Positions 1 through 12,058 of a stretch of DNA of 64,000 nt are shown here, piece after piece (position 1 is the first letter of the stretch; each line of letters opens with the position of its first letter). Both the position numbers and the translations under genes were made by a program. This DNA comes from Nyssa sinensis. Lineage: Eukaryota > Streptophyta > Magnoliopsida > Cornales > Nyssaceae. The stretch lies in the NCBI GenBank assembly GCA_008638375.1, contig CM018038.1, positions 35,808,597 to 35,872,596 on the forward strand, in the 5' to 3' direction. Under the pieces are notes generated by a model that did not search any database, was not told the origin of the DNA, and saw nothing but the letters and a program-made list of their open reading frames with translations.

Positions 1-2108
1 GACAGCTCGCCGGATCTGGCTACAACTCTACTTTCCGAGGCCTTCCAGTGGTCTAAATTAAATTCCGAGGGTAGATATGGAAAGCCCATGAAGTGTAGAA
101 GATGACCGAAGTGGTTGGACGTCGAAATGTCGCCGGAAAAGGACTGCTGTGGCCAGATAAGACCATCGGCGGATGGCTGCTAGCACGCTGGGCGTGCTGT
201 GCGTATTAGCTTTCTTGGGCTTGTGGGCCACGGGTCGGGTCGGGTTGACCCGCCCAGCCACCCATGGGTTGGATCCAAGTATTTTATAATTTTTAAAATT
301 TTAAAATCATGGAATTGGGGCTGTTTGGACATAGAGATAGCAAATATAAATTGGATTAAAATTGAGAATAAGGATAGCTTATCCAAGTTTAGATTTAATC
401 CTTTGTTCGCCTGTTTCCAAATTGGAATACAGCTCTTGTGAAATTATAAATGTTACCCAAAAGTTATAATAATTATATTATGACCCAAGTAATAAAATAT
501 TCTTTAATTAAATAATTATTTAAATAAGAAAAATTATGAAAATATTCCAAGTTCTAAAACAAGTCAAACGAAGTCCAAATAAAGTAAACAAATAGTGTAT
601 TTTGACCTATTTTGGACGTTCTGAACCCAATGGTGGGATCCGTTTTATGAGACGGGACTCCAAAAAATAAGACACGTTAAGGTGTAAATTATCAAATTAC
701 CCCTAACATACCCAAGACCAAATAAAAAGCCGAGAAGGTCTAAATTAACTTTCTTCAACATTCTAGACTCAATAGTAGAGTCCGTTTTATCAAATAAGAT
801 ACTTAAAAATTAACGGTTGAATTGTGATTATAGGGACCCTTCGTTAAGGAAGGATTTTTGGAGTTAAGCTTTCGGAATTCAGGTGAGTGTTTCATACCAT
901 ATTGCGGTAGAAACTTTCATTATAAATATAAATATTGAACTTTTTATGATATATCGACATATGATATCATTTCTTCTTATAGCTTTTGTTTAACAACTAT
1001 ATTGTATACGTTTTGAATGATTTATTGATAACTATATTGTCTTCTTTGACTTAAGAAAATATGTTCGTAAGATACTCAAACGTTACGTGATTTTCTCACA
1101 AATGTTGAACTGTTTTAACTAAATATCAAATAAAGAACTTTGATTTGAGTAATTGAACTGCTATTGATGATTATTGATTTTGGATATGATTTGGATATGA
1201 TTTTGATGCTTTAAATAGAACACTCTTCTATGATTGGTCACTATCGAATAGGTTGTGATTTATCGAAACCCTTTCCACAGGGTATATTATGGTGAGCCGG
1301 TGTTGATACGGCATATCGAACTAAGCTAGCCTATCGATCTTAGTCAGCGAGGTTCTAATTTGCTGGCCATAGAAGTGGAATATATCATTTTGAATATGAA
1401 TATTGAAAATCGAACCATGAATCTGAATTATTGAACTATGAATTTGAGTTATCGAACCATGATTTTGAATTATTGAACTATGATTTATCGGACCATGATA
1501 TTGAACTGTGATTTTGATTTATTGAACTATGTTATTGATTATCGATTTACGATTATCGCTAAATTGAGATTTATTGGAAGCGAATTTGGTACCAGTTATC
1601 TTGTACTATAAATTAAGATAACATATGATATCTAATCATTGACATTTCTATATTGAATTATATAGTAGTTTTGAAACCCTTGGAATGTTATGAAATGCTC
1701 ACGAGCTGGGATACTCACGAGCTGTTGAGCTTATAGGATTTTTATCCTATTTCAGGTGATGATATCGGAAAAGAAATAGCAGGTTCAGTCAGACTAGTTG
1801 GAAGCTTGTAAAGCTATGAACCCTTTTTGTAATAGGATTTTACTAGTCATGATGTAGTTGCTTTTGAGAAATTTTGGACTGTATATCGAATATGACATCA
1901 GCAGGCTTTGAAAAAATTACATCATGTACTTTTGTAATTACTATAGAATGTATAAATAGATGACTGATGTTGACTTGAGTATTGATTGACGCTTCCACAA
2001 TAGAAAAATAAATTTATTCCGCTGCGTTTGATTAATGGAAATCAGGAAAGGCCTCGGTGGCCGATCACGAGCCCTCGATCCGCATGGACCGGATTTGGGG
2101 TTGTGACA
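1..2108 (+). repeat. Ty3/gypsy LTR, 3' portion (left end outside window)
   Basis: The segment ends with the signature shared by every gypsy LTR here: GATCCGCATGGACCGGATTTGGGG followed by TTGTGACA, ending at 2108. It carries the LTR body pattern seen elsewhere in the window: a purine/GC patch with 'gggtcgggtcgggttgaccc' (about 233-252), a 'gtttggacat...' AT-rich block, and two copies of the 'CCCAATGGTGGGATCC...GACTCCAAAAAATAAGACACG' module (about 613-680 and 757-815). Its start is beyond the window, so it could be a solo LTR or the 3' LTR of a complete element. No coding sequence is visible. Confidence 0.75.
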
Positions 2109-4134
2109 CATTGTATTTTTAAAAACGATAAGAAAAGTATCCACACTTATGAAAAACCAAATGTGAAGTAAGTGTAATTTACCCTTTTTTGTTATGAAAC
2201 CCTCTACTCGTCTCCATAGGTTGTTCTTTTATTATTCTTTGGGTTGTTTACGTGCCCCTATCTTTCTCATTCTCTCACTACACTACACTTAACCACCTCA
2301 TGCCTTTTATGCACGAGGTGTGGGCACCTCCTATTTGTTGAGTTACAATTATATTTTAAGCTTAGGACCTTACTTTGCTCTATAGGGCCGAGGATCCTGC
2401 TCCTACCACACCTGACGAAAAAAGTTTCTTTCAAATTCATTTAAATCCTGTGATAAGCACCGGCAAATTCCTATTGAGGTCCTAATTTATTTTTAAATTT
2501 TGTTTATTTATTTATTCTTAAATTAATTGTAATTAATGCATTTCAAATAAATTGTTACATGTATTAAAACAAGAAATATGCATATCAAGAAATAATTACA
2601 ATAACATTATTTTCTTTTTCAAATATATAACTCCATTAAGTTTGTACAAATTGCTAATAAGCAAATAAAAAATATCATTATAAATATTAATTATGTAGAG
2701 AATTTTTACTATTATTTTATTCTATTTTATATAATCGAACTGAGGTAGGGTGGGGTAGAGTGTCTTCATCCTAAACTTGCCCTAGATCCTAACAAGGATG
2801 GACATACCTTTCTCCAAACTCGTCGCATTAGGAGCAGGTTATGGCGGTTTCCAACAGGTCATGTTACATTGCCATCCCTAGGAGGAGGTTTCTCTTAGCT
2901 AGGTTCACGACGCAATCTTAATTGTTACGTATGTAATTACATGAATATTATGTGATTATTTAATTTTAACTAAAAATTAAATATGATAAAAAAAAAACAC
3001 ATATATATATATATTATATACATGAAAAATTGTGATTAAAATACGTGTTCGAAAAGGAAGATACTCTTTCCGTTAGAGAATGTAATAATAAATTACACCA
3101 TTTTTTTAGAGAGGGTAACACGTCCCATCACGTATGGCTAGTTTAAATGTACACGTGTTAATTCATATTTTTAAAGTGACCGTAAAATTTAAACTCAAAA
3201 CATTTTATTTCAATAAAATTACCACTTCATCTAAAAAGTTTAACTTATTAAAAAAAAAAATTATCATTATATTTTCTAACAATCTCTGAGACTTACTATC
3301 TAATTTATTATTATTGTTGCTGTCTGTTTCTTCTTTAATGCGCCATGTAGACATACATACGTTCAAAAAGTATCTATTTTCAAATTGGACGAAAAGTAAC
3401 CGGGTTGCATTATTCGACACATAAATTTCAAATTTGATACCCATTTCGTCGAGTTATGCTTCCAAAAGTTACTCCGTAGACCTATGTCCTACTTTGATTT
3501 AGGTGACTATATTCATTCGAATATATTTAAATTAATCCTTTAGGCTTAGAGTTCCCATCCTTCAGAATCTATGTCCTACGAGGCTGAACTCTCTTTGTTT
3601 CTTTTGAGCTTGATGGTAATGATTGGAGTCCTTGAAATTTTGCTCAACACACCTTTATTTTTATATATAGTACACTTTGTTAAAGATTCGTTATTACCAA
3701 AATTATTCTTTTACTCTTGTTTAGACTTAATAATAACTCTTGAAAATCAAAATAAACGTTTGTAATTAAACGAAAATTTTGACACTGAACAAATTCGACA
3801 CATATACTTTTCATTTTTTTATTTTGTAATTGTTTTTAAAAAAGGATTTATTTGTTATAACCTTGCTTATGGAGCAACAAATCTCTTGATTCAATTGCAA
3901 CAAATTAAAAGGCACATGAAGTTAATACAAAACCTAATACATAGAGCAGAATCAAATACTTGTATGTCAATATTTTCATTCATAAAAGATAAAGCAAACA
4001 AAGAAAAATTAACGATTCAGTGGAGTTATGGAAAACCCTCTTTTCAAATCTCTCCATTCATAAATTTTTTTTTTTCATAAAAAGAACAATGAGAGAACAA
4101 AAGGTAATAAAGACAGAGAGAGAGAGAGAGCGCA
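2109..4134. other. Intergenic DNA downstream of the GXM gene
   Basis: AT-rich sequence with scattered short ORFs that have no recognisable family features. It contains a short (TA)n run near 3001-3018, several A/T homopolymers and a (GA)n tract at about 4114-4130, directly beyond the GXM stop codon. The 3' UTR and poly(A) region of the minus-strand GXM gene must lie in its right-hand part. I see no transposon ends or RNA gene. Confidence 0.5.
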
Positions 4135-5025
4135 TTACGGGCAGAAGGGTCTGCCCGAGTCATTCCTATGAGTTGGAATAGTGAAATGCCTCAACCTCCC
4201 TTCTTGTTCCCTCAGGTAACCCTCACAGAGAAAGCTCTTGGAGAACTTATCTTCCACCACTCTATCAACATCATGCACAAACACATCAGTCTCACCCACC
4301 TCTCTGTTCCTAGCCATCAACCCCGCCGTGTATATAGCACTCATTCTTCCCGGTGCACCGTCGTGATACCCCGTCGGCGCGTCCACCATGATCAAGTCCC
4401 ATTCAATGTCATAGATCTCAGCAGGCAAGCCTTTGAGTGAAAGCTGACACTCTGAAAATCTTGGATCACCAACAACTCTGCACTCATCTCTTATGCCAAC
4501 CTTCAACAGCTCATCAGCATCAGTCACCTTGGTATCATACACCACGTGGTATGATTCTAATGTGGGTAACTTTTGTTTGATTTGCTCGATCCATGACTTG
4601 TCTTCTTCGAGGAAGACAGTGCGGCCACCATGGTTGAGTGCTGTCCACATGAGGCTGTCATGGCCTAGGCCAAATACTAAGAAGTTGCATGGTGACTTCT
4701 TTGCAAGGACTCTTAGTGTTACTGAGATTTCTCTAGACGTCTGTTGTGGGGTGATGTTTGAGGTTGTATAGTGGACTAGAGCTTGGGCTAGAGAAGGTGA
4801 AATTTTGGTGCATGTTGGTGTCAGAGGAATTGGAGAGCAATCTGTTTGTTGGAGTCGATCTTCTGGGGTATCTGATGAATTTGTTGGGTAGGTTGCAGCG
4901 ATGAAGGATGGGATTTGGTGGGAAGATGATAAACTAGATCTGAGTATCAAGAAGAGAAGGAAAAGAACGAAAAACAAGATGAGGAGGATCTTAAGGTTGA
5001 TGGGATTTTGGGTTTTGGATCTCAT
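4135..5025 (-). CDS. GXM: Glucuronoxylan 4-O-methyltransferase (DUF579 / GXM family)
   Basis: Complete 296-residue single-exon ORF, the usual length and structure for this family. Members transfer a methyl group from S-adenosylmethionine to O-4 of the glucuronic acid side chains of xylan, in the Golgi, during secondary-wall formation. Residues 11-31 form one strongly hydrophobic segment, a type II signal anchor; residues 32-70 are a Ser/Pro/Thr-rich stem. The DUF579 domain fills about residues 72-296. It contains the glycine-rich nucleotide-binding loop FGLGHDS (118-124), the acidic strand end FLEED (138-142), the VDAPTGYHDGAPGRM signature (214-228), DVFVHDVDR (247-255) and the terminal RPFCP. 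The ATG at 5025 is chosen because it precedes the anchor, and the TAA is at 4135-4137. DUF579 also includes the IRX15 branch; the length and the GYHDGAPGRM region favour GXM. There are no frameshifts, so the gene looks functional. The paralogue number (GXM1/2/3) cannot be assigned by eye. Confidence 0.93.
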   Translation of the reverse strand: MRSKTQNPINLKILLILFFVLFLLFLILRSSLSSSHQIPSFIAATYPTNSSDTPEDRLQQTDCSPIPLTPTCTKISPSLAQALVHYTTSNITPQQTSREISVTLRVLAKKSPCNFLVFGLGHDSLMWTALNHGGRTVFLEEDKSWIEQIKQKLPTLESYHVVYDTKVTDADELLKVGIRDECRVVGDPRFSECQLSLKGLPAEIYDIEWDLIMVDAPTGYHDGAPGRMSAIYTAGLMARNREVGETDVFVHDVDRVVEDKFSKSFLCEGYLREQEGRLRHFTIPTHRNDSGRPFCP

Positions 5026-5193
5026 GTTGAGAAAGAGAGCAAGGGTCGATGGTTAATTCGAGGTTTGGGGCTAATCAGGGGTTATAATTTACTCTGAATT
5101 GAAGAAAGAAGTGGGGGATTCGAGGAAGAGGGGGAGGTGAAGCATTCTTCTCTGTATTTAGAGAGAGACTGATCATCTTGTAGGAATCATTCT

Positions 5194-5245
<52 letters not shown>

Positions 5246-5262
5246 GGGCATATATAGTATTG
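5026..5262 (-). promoter_or_regulatory. GXM promoter and pyrimidine-rich 5' leader
   Basis: Reading the minus strand, a TATA-like element (ACTATATATG, plus-strand 5249-5258) lies about 225 bases before the ATG. It is followed by a (CT)n stretch and a (CA)n stretch (plus-strand (GT)n then (GA)n at about 5193-5246). The transcript would therefore begin with a CT/CA-rich leader, an arrangement common in plant core promoters (Y patch). The start site itself is inferred. Confidence 0.45.
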
Positions 5263-6391
5263 ATAGTTTCTTATTCTTATATTTTATTTTATTCTTAGAA
5301 ATAAAGCAAAGACTAAGAGGGTTGATGGGGACAAGAGACCTACAAATGCTTCCGGTGGTACAAACAACCTATATATATGTTTGGTAGAGAGATGTGAGTG
5401 TTGGGAGGAATCATTGTAATTATGTTTACTATTTCTTTTACGGAAGTTGGGAAGTAGTTGGGATGGTTGGTGATATATATATATATATATATTATCGATT
5501 GATTTGCGATAAATTAATTGACTTTTAGATGTGTGTTTGTGCTGGCTCAATTTATTAGTTTAGATTAGGAGTTGAGAAATAATGCAACAAAGTGGTTGAG
5601 TACATCTTCTTTTTATTTCATTTTCTACCCTTCAATTGTTGTAATGTTTGTAGTCTTGTTTAGGGCTTCTTTTCTTTTAATTTCCAAATCCCACGTAATT
5701 ATACTACTGAATTCATGACGGTTTTGGATAGCACACAATTTTCATTTTTTGCAATTATCTAGGATATAATTTCTTAAGCTTGTCTTTTCTCATTAAACTA
5801 TCATTTTCCTACACACGCATATATAGAGTGAGATCTAGATCATATACTTAAGAGAGCATAAATAAAATTTAAATTTTCTTTTAATAAAAATATGAAAACT
5901 TTTGGACAACTTCCATCCTAATTTTATTATAAAAGTAATTTATAAAAAATACAAATAGAAGATTAATTTTTTAAAATTTTGGAGGAAAATAGTCCTTAGT
6001 AGATTCGCAATTGATTGAGTCTTCCTTTTGGTTCCTGAATTTAGTAAGCTAAATGAATGAATAATACTAAGAAAACGATTTTTCTTATTGGGTAATGAAT
6101 AGAGGAGAACAAATAATAAAGGATAACTTTACATGTAATTTCACTTTCATTTTTTTATAATTCTTTATTATTTTGAGTTATTTCTTAATTTTTAATATTA
6201 TTTAAGATAAAAAAATTAAAAATAAAACTTTTTATTCACTTTTTCCCTTCCTATTCATTATCTTGAGAGCTAATAAACTGAATATTTTCAAAAGCCAAAA
6301 ATCAAGAATGCACACAAACAAATAGATAATATAAAAATGATTATAAAATTAAAAAAGAAAAAGAAATTGAAAAATTCATACATTCATGGGA
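5263..6391. other. Intergenic DNA upstream of GXM
   Basis: AT-rich sequence between the GXM promoter and the solo LTR insertion. It includes a (TA)n microsatellite at about 5471-5492. It should contain the distal regulatory region of GXM. I see no coding region with family features and no transposon ends. Confidence 0.4.
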
Positions 6392-6396
6392 TAATT

Positions 6397-9300
6397 TGTC
6401 ACGACCCGAAACCCACCCTATGCGGATATCGTATCGCAACCGCCACCCTCAGGCCTGGGGACCTTTGGGCGAAGGCTCACATAAGCAAGCGGTAATCGAA
6501 TAGATGTGCGACAAATGATTGCGGAAGCGTGAAAAACTTTTTTTTTTTTTCTTTTCTTATTTTAAATTACGCACATCCATCCAGTACTGCTGCTCTTCAC
6601 ATAGCATACATGATTTAATATTCAGAGTATAACTAAAACTTAAAACTTCATAAACAATAAATGTTTAATTGCCCCGTGGGGCTTATACATAACAGGGTAC
6701 TATTTTGCTAATACAAAATTCCATACCTGATGTTCGTAGTACTAGACAAAAACTACTTGAACATAACTTCCAAAAATAGCAGATTTATCATCGTCGTCCT
6801 CAAGTCAAGACTTGCTGCTAATCACCTGAAAGGGAGATCCGAACAAAGTTCAGGTAAGCTAATCTAAGCTTGTGAGTAATTCCTGCATTCGTCATGGGGT
6901 TTTCAACTGGTAGTGATTTAGCACATGAGAGTTTATAAAATACTCATTACCAATTGCTCGTACATTTTAGAACACAGAGTATATGCATTCTTAAAACAGA
7001 TAGCTTTGAAACATTTAAAGTATTCAAGCTATACTTATACTTATGAACTTCGAAACATATAACATAACATGTATTTCTTAATGGAGTATATAAAACTCAA
7101 AACATATGCATTTCATAAAACAGATAGCTTTGAAACATTTAAAGTATTCAAGCTAAACTCGTACTTTGTCAATAAAGTATATAAACTTTAAAACATATAA
7201 ACATGTATTGTGAAAATGAGGGTAAAACCTTGCTTTCATTTTCAAAATCACTTTGTCATCTTTTCTCTTTAATTAGGTGGAATCTGTTTCGAACCAGACT
7301 CCCATTTTACTACAATGCTGCAATGCTACAATAGAGAGATCCCGTACCAGGGGGATCAGATCCTACTACCTGGCATTTTGACAGTCAATTGAGTTCCGTG
7401 CAACCCAAAATTCCATCATATTTTTAGAGATTAATTGGGTTCCGTACAACCCAAAAATCTGTGGGTGCTTATGCACAATTTATCTTACAAAACATTTATC
7501 ACATGGCTTCTTCAATAGATACTTTCATGAGTATTTAAAACATGAAATGTATAACTTCTATAATAGAAATTCAAATACTTGTAACAAGCAAATTCAGAAT
7601 ATTTAACAAGATTTGTATTTTAACTTAGACATGCTGAAAACGCATTTTTAAGAAAACTGTAAAGAAAACATTTACTGAGCATGTCACAATAGGGTTTATA
7701 AGAACATAATAATTTAAAATTGAATCATGCAATATACTGAATTTGAAATTCAAATACTTCATATATTTTGAACTTAAAACCTTTTCAAATCCATGGAGTT
7801 AAATCTCCACTTCAAATATAGGGTTACTCACCTTGGTCCTTTAAGGTTAGTGCTAATAATGCGCTTTCCCACTTTCCTTGTAGTTCCTAAGAACAATTCA
7901 TAAACATCTCATCAACTTCACATTCACTGTAATATCATCTCGATATTCCTTAACTTATGCTTAAATCGTATTAGATCCTAAAACGATTTCATAATTTCAT
8001 ATGTATTTAACTTAACTCGTACTCTTAATCTATGACACAATTTAATGTGTTAGAAATTAAATTCATTTCAATTTACACTCTTCTGGTAGCTCCATTAATT
8101 TTAATTAATTCATTTACTTCACATATTTACGTGTCGTGTCTTTTCGTAATTCATTTCCTCGTGTACGCCTTAGATTAGTACTTTGGCATTACTTTAATTT
8201 ATAGTCATCTGATAGATGCTATTCAACAAATTTTATGTCTTTTTATTTTTAACATCTCTTTTGGTCAAATAGAGTCTACCATTGAGTCCGGAGCGTCGAA
8301 GAAAGTCGGTTTAGACTTTCTTAGAATTTAATTCAGACTTTTGTATGTAAGGGCAAAATGATCATTTATTTATTTACGTGTCATATTTTTCAGTACTTCG
8401 TTTCATAATTTGGACCTCACCATTGGACTCAGAAGGTCCGAGATAGTAAGAATACACTAATAACTTGTTCATTTTGAACAAGGGGTATTTTGGTCATTTA
8501 CCCCTTTACGTGTCTTTATTTTTTGGGCCTCGTCTCACAAAACGGACCCCACCATTAGTCTCAGAATATTCAAAATAGTAAGGATACACTATTCATATGT
8601 TTAATTTGAACTTCATTTGCTTCATATATGACTCAAGGGCAAAATAGTAATTTTACTTTATTTATTAAATAATTAAATTAATTATTTAATTATTTTTCTA
8701 GGGGTTTAATTGCATAGAATTTTCCTCAGTTGGGCCACAGTACAATTTTCTTGAAGTTCAGGGGTCAATCAGTAAATAAGGAAAGTTTGGATTTATTTAG
8801 TTTAAATAAAATTAGAAAACCAGTTGGTTCGGTCCAATTTGAATTGAACCGGTCCGGTCCGATTGTAAACCAACCGGTTTGCCACGTGTTGCTGACGTCA
8901 TGATGACGTCAGCCCTAATGTTTAAATTTAAATAAATAAAACACTGCCGTTTAAAATAAACCTAACCCGTTGGATCCGGTTTGACCCGGACCCGTAACTG
9001 AATCCGACCCGACCCAAACAGTGTCGTCTTCCCCACGATCACCCCTGTGTTGCCCTAATCTTCGATTTTCATTTTCTTTGATTTCGTGCAGTTTGGATCA
9101 ATGGATCCTTACTGTTTTCGTTCCATTTTGTTCCTGAAGTACCTAGAATCCATTTGGCATTCGTTTTGGAGTCCAAAGTGAACTCTTTGCTTCGGTTTAA
9201 GAGGTGATAATCCAACTTGTAAACCGTCGGTTCATACCCATTTCTTGGCCAAATCCAATGGGATTTGTTCTATCTTGACTCATTTTCTTTATAGTTTCAT

Positions 9301-10336
9301 TTCCCATTCTATTTGATTCATTTTGGTGGAAGTTTAATAGGTTGGTTTCAACAACCGAAACCTACAACTTATGTTATAAGGGTCATTTCTTGTGATTTAT
9401 GATCGCGGTTGTAGGTTTTTAACATGTTTGTGGAGTCTAGTTGAGGTCCCCATGAACCAATTAATGGTTTAATTGCCATGGTTTCAGACCTGCTTCAAGC
9501 AAGGTCTTCCATGGCCGTAGCTTCTGGGTCTTATGTTTTTGTTTGTTTTCATAGCCTGATTTCATACTAAATCAGCTCTAAAATACATATCTAACATTAT
9601 ACATGCATAACTAAGCTTCAAACAGTTTCTATTCATGCATATTTCTAGAGAGAGAAATTGAAGAGTTTTCATGGGTTCACTTTTTTTGAGTCGGTTCCTT
9701 CATTTCTTCTTGTTCTGATCTCTTCCTCAACTTCTCAATTTCTCTTTCTTTGATTTCTTTCGTATGAAGCAAGCATGCTTTGCTTTTAAAGAGAGAAACC
9801 GACCTCTCTCTCTCTCTCTTTCCTGATTTCGTAGCCCTATACTAGCCTTCACATCTCATCAATTTTATTTCCATCTCATAAATTTTGCTCAGTAAATTTT
9901 CTACTTTGCATTAAATTTGCAAGATATTTGGTATATTATATATATATATATATATAATATACATACACTTACACATGGTTGGGAGACACACACACCAGCC
10001 GACACACACACACACACATTACATTGTTCACACACCAAGATATTTTATATCATTCATTTATATATATATATATAATTATTTTAATCATCTTATATACATG
10101 TACATACATATATATATATATACATACATGTATACATACTTGCATACATATTAGACTTTATATACATACATATAATATTTACTTATAATTAAATACACAA
10201 ATATTTCTTACATTTTAATTAATTAATCATTAAATTAATTAATTATTCTCTTGAGTGTAAAAATCTTTATACCTAATTTTTCTTAATCTCGTAATTCGTG
10301 CCATATGACCCGGTATTTTTGGGTCGGGGTATCACA
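6397..10336 (-). mobile_element. Solo LTR of a Ty3/gypsy element, perfect 5-bp TSD
   Basis: Read on the minus strand, this 3940-bp unit begins TGTGATACCCCGACCC and ends GCATAGGGTGGGTTTCGGGTCGTGACA, the TG...CA ends shared with the other gypsy LTRs here. It is flanked by the perfect duplication TAATT (6392-6396 and 10337-10341). There is no primer-binding site, PPT or pol, so it is a solo LTR left by LTR-LTR recombination. Internal landmarks on the minus strand are an AT-rich microsatellite near its start (plus 9930-10170), a GC patch with 'gacccggacccg', three copies of the ACTCAATGGTG module (plus about 8265-8300, 8405-8450, 8520-8590) and a GGTGAGTAACCC block (plus 7821-7832). Confidence 0.88.
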
Positions 10337-10479
10337 TAATTAGAATCGAGTCTTTCTTTTTGTTTCAATTTTAGAAATTGGTCAATTACTTTTTGAATTT
10401 GGGAAGAAGGTAATTTAATGAAACAAAATTACTAATGCATCAATTTTTACTGTTTAATTATTAAAATTAAAGAAAAAAT

Positions 10480-10485
10480 ATAATA

Positions 10486-10517
<32 letters not shown>

Positions 10518-10702
10518 TGAGTAGGAAAACCCTAAGAATTACAGTATTAAATGACTTGATTAAATAACTTACACAATAGGCCTATATATATAGGAGAGTA
10601 TATGAGAGTTCTATAAGGAAAAAGAAATAAATACTAAGACGGCTAACCCTAATATCACAATAATATGACTAACCCTAATATATTTATACTATACTTTTAA
10701 CA
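10480..10702 (-). repeat. Probable LTR fragment of a copia-like element
   Basis: On the minus strand the segment starts TGTTAAAAGTATAG at 10702, directly after the purine-rich AAGCGGGAA (plus 10703-10711), which fits a PPT. It runs through TATATATAGGCC (plus about 10580-10592, a TATA-like site) to a (CT)n tract (plus 10493-10518). The distal end is not defined. The pattern resembles the 3' LTR of a minus-strand copia element whose interior would lie at higher coordinates. I cannot name the family. Confidence 0.4.
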
Positions 10703-11608
10703 TTCCCGCTTAAACTCAAGATGGAAACTAAGAGAATAACTTGAGTTTGAAGATAAAATATCGTAGGCATCTTGCTAAGAAAAATTAACCAGTCATGGAG
10801 TAGCAATCTGTTGGGTCCCCTACCTATACAATAATGGAAGTGGCAATTGTATCAAACAATACGTCTTAGTTGGTGAAGATGTCTGCAACTGATGATTTGA
10901 AGAGGTTAAACATGTGTGACGTCTGTAGACTACTTGCCAAAGCATGAATAAGAACTGCAGGATACTTGAATGGAACACATATGAAGAAGTCTTTGTTAAT
11001 GAAGCTGGACACATGACAAAATACGTGTGATTGCAAACATGAATTTGAGATACTGATTACTTCTCTAGGCTAACACGTAACTAATAGGATCTCACAAAAT
11101 CATGTGAGAGCTTACATGGAATACACATATCTGATGAAATTGAACACGCGTGAGGGCGAACGTCACTATATAAACCTCAGCAAGAGTAAGAGCTGATAAA
11201 CTAACATATAGTTGAAGATAAAGGACATGCAAGGGGGCGAATGTCACTAAAACCCTCACATGAGTGAGAGCTGAGAGCTTGACGAACTAACACATAACTT
11301 AAGAGATGGCTGACTTCAGCTATAAAAACCTTATATGAGTGAGAGATGACGAGCAAGCGATTCAGTATGTATTGTACAATGCCCAATAAATAGGAGAATG
11401 TGGCAATGACTATCATGGCGGAACATGCAAGCAAATATAGGCTTATATGTTATAAATTTTTCCTAAATAAAAGAGACGTCTGAACAAAACTGTAGTGACG
11501 GAACACACAACGAAAGACACACGTGTTGAAATAAGCCCAATGAAATCAAAAGAAGCTTCAGCAAAATAGTCATAAAAAAAAACACTTTGTGATATCATCA
11601 TCGCAAGA
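10703..11608. other. Degenerate element interior with repeated AGTGAGAGCTGA motif
   Basis: No intact ORF is present. Between about 11090 and 11360, phrases such as 'gtgagagct', 'gaactaacacataactt' and 'gcgaa(c/t)gtcacta' recur at roughly 70-110-base spacing, so this looks like a decayed tandem array. It may be the interior of the minus-strand copia-like element at its left. The gypsy element starting at 11614 was inserted into this sequence, which resumes after 20687. Confidence 0.3.
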
Positions 11609-12049
11609 TTCTCTGTAGAGATCTGAAAAAATTAGGATAAATTTTTCGTTTTTGCCAGGTAGGGCACTATTCATACACTATTGTACTGGTAAGGGCGCTA
11701 AAAATGCATTATTTAGACATAAGTCATATTTAGAAACATATTTTGAGTATGTCATGAAATAGAAATATCCTTATAATGTTAAAATACATCTCTTGTGAAA
11801 ATTTGAGCTTAATCAGAGACAGTTTGAAAAATTGGACCAAAAAGGCATCCCGGGCAGCCCCGGCGGACCCTGACGGAAAACGCCAACTGGACGAAAATAA
11901 ATTTTTGAAAAAATATTATTTAAAATAATTTTAAGAACTTTGGATAAAGCAAGATTTTGAACGGAGGCGTTTCAGGACAGGGTTATAGTGTAACGGGGTC
12001 CCAAAATCATTAAGGGCAAAAGAGTATTTTTACCCCTGGTCCCTCTAGT

Positions 12050-12058
12050 ATAAATAGA
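12050..12058 (+). promoter_or_regulatory. TATA box of the 5' LTR
   Basis: TATAAATAG, preceded by CTAG and followed by AGCACTTAGGCTG. The same sequence stands at 18330-18338 in the 3' LTR. Conservation in both LTRs supports this as the element's promoter. Confidence 0.6.

Noticed and set aside
4168..4771. Plus-strand ORFs opposite the GXM gene
   Set aside because: They are antisense shadows of the intact minus-strand methyltransferase frame.
9979..10188. Open frame of 69 codons rich in Tyr/Ile/His
   Set aside because: It is translated from (TA)n and (CA)n microsatellite sequence inside the solo LTR; there is no family signal.
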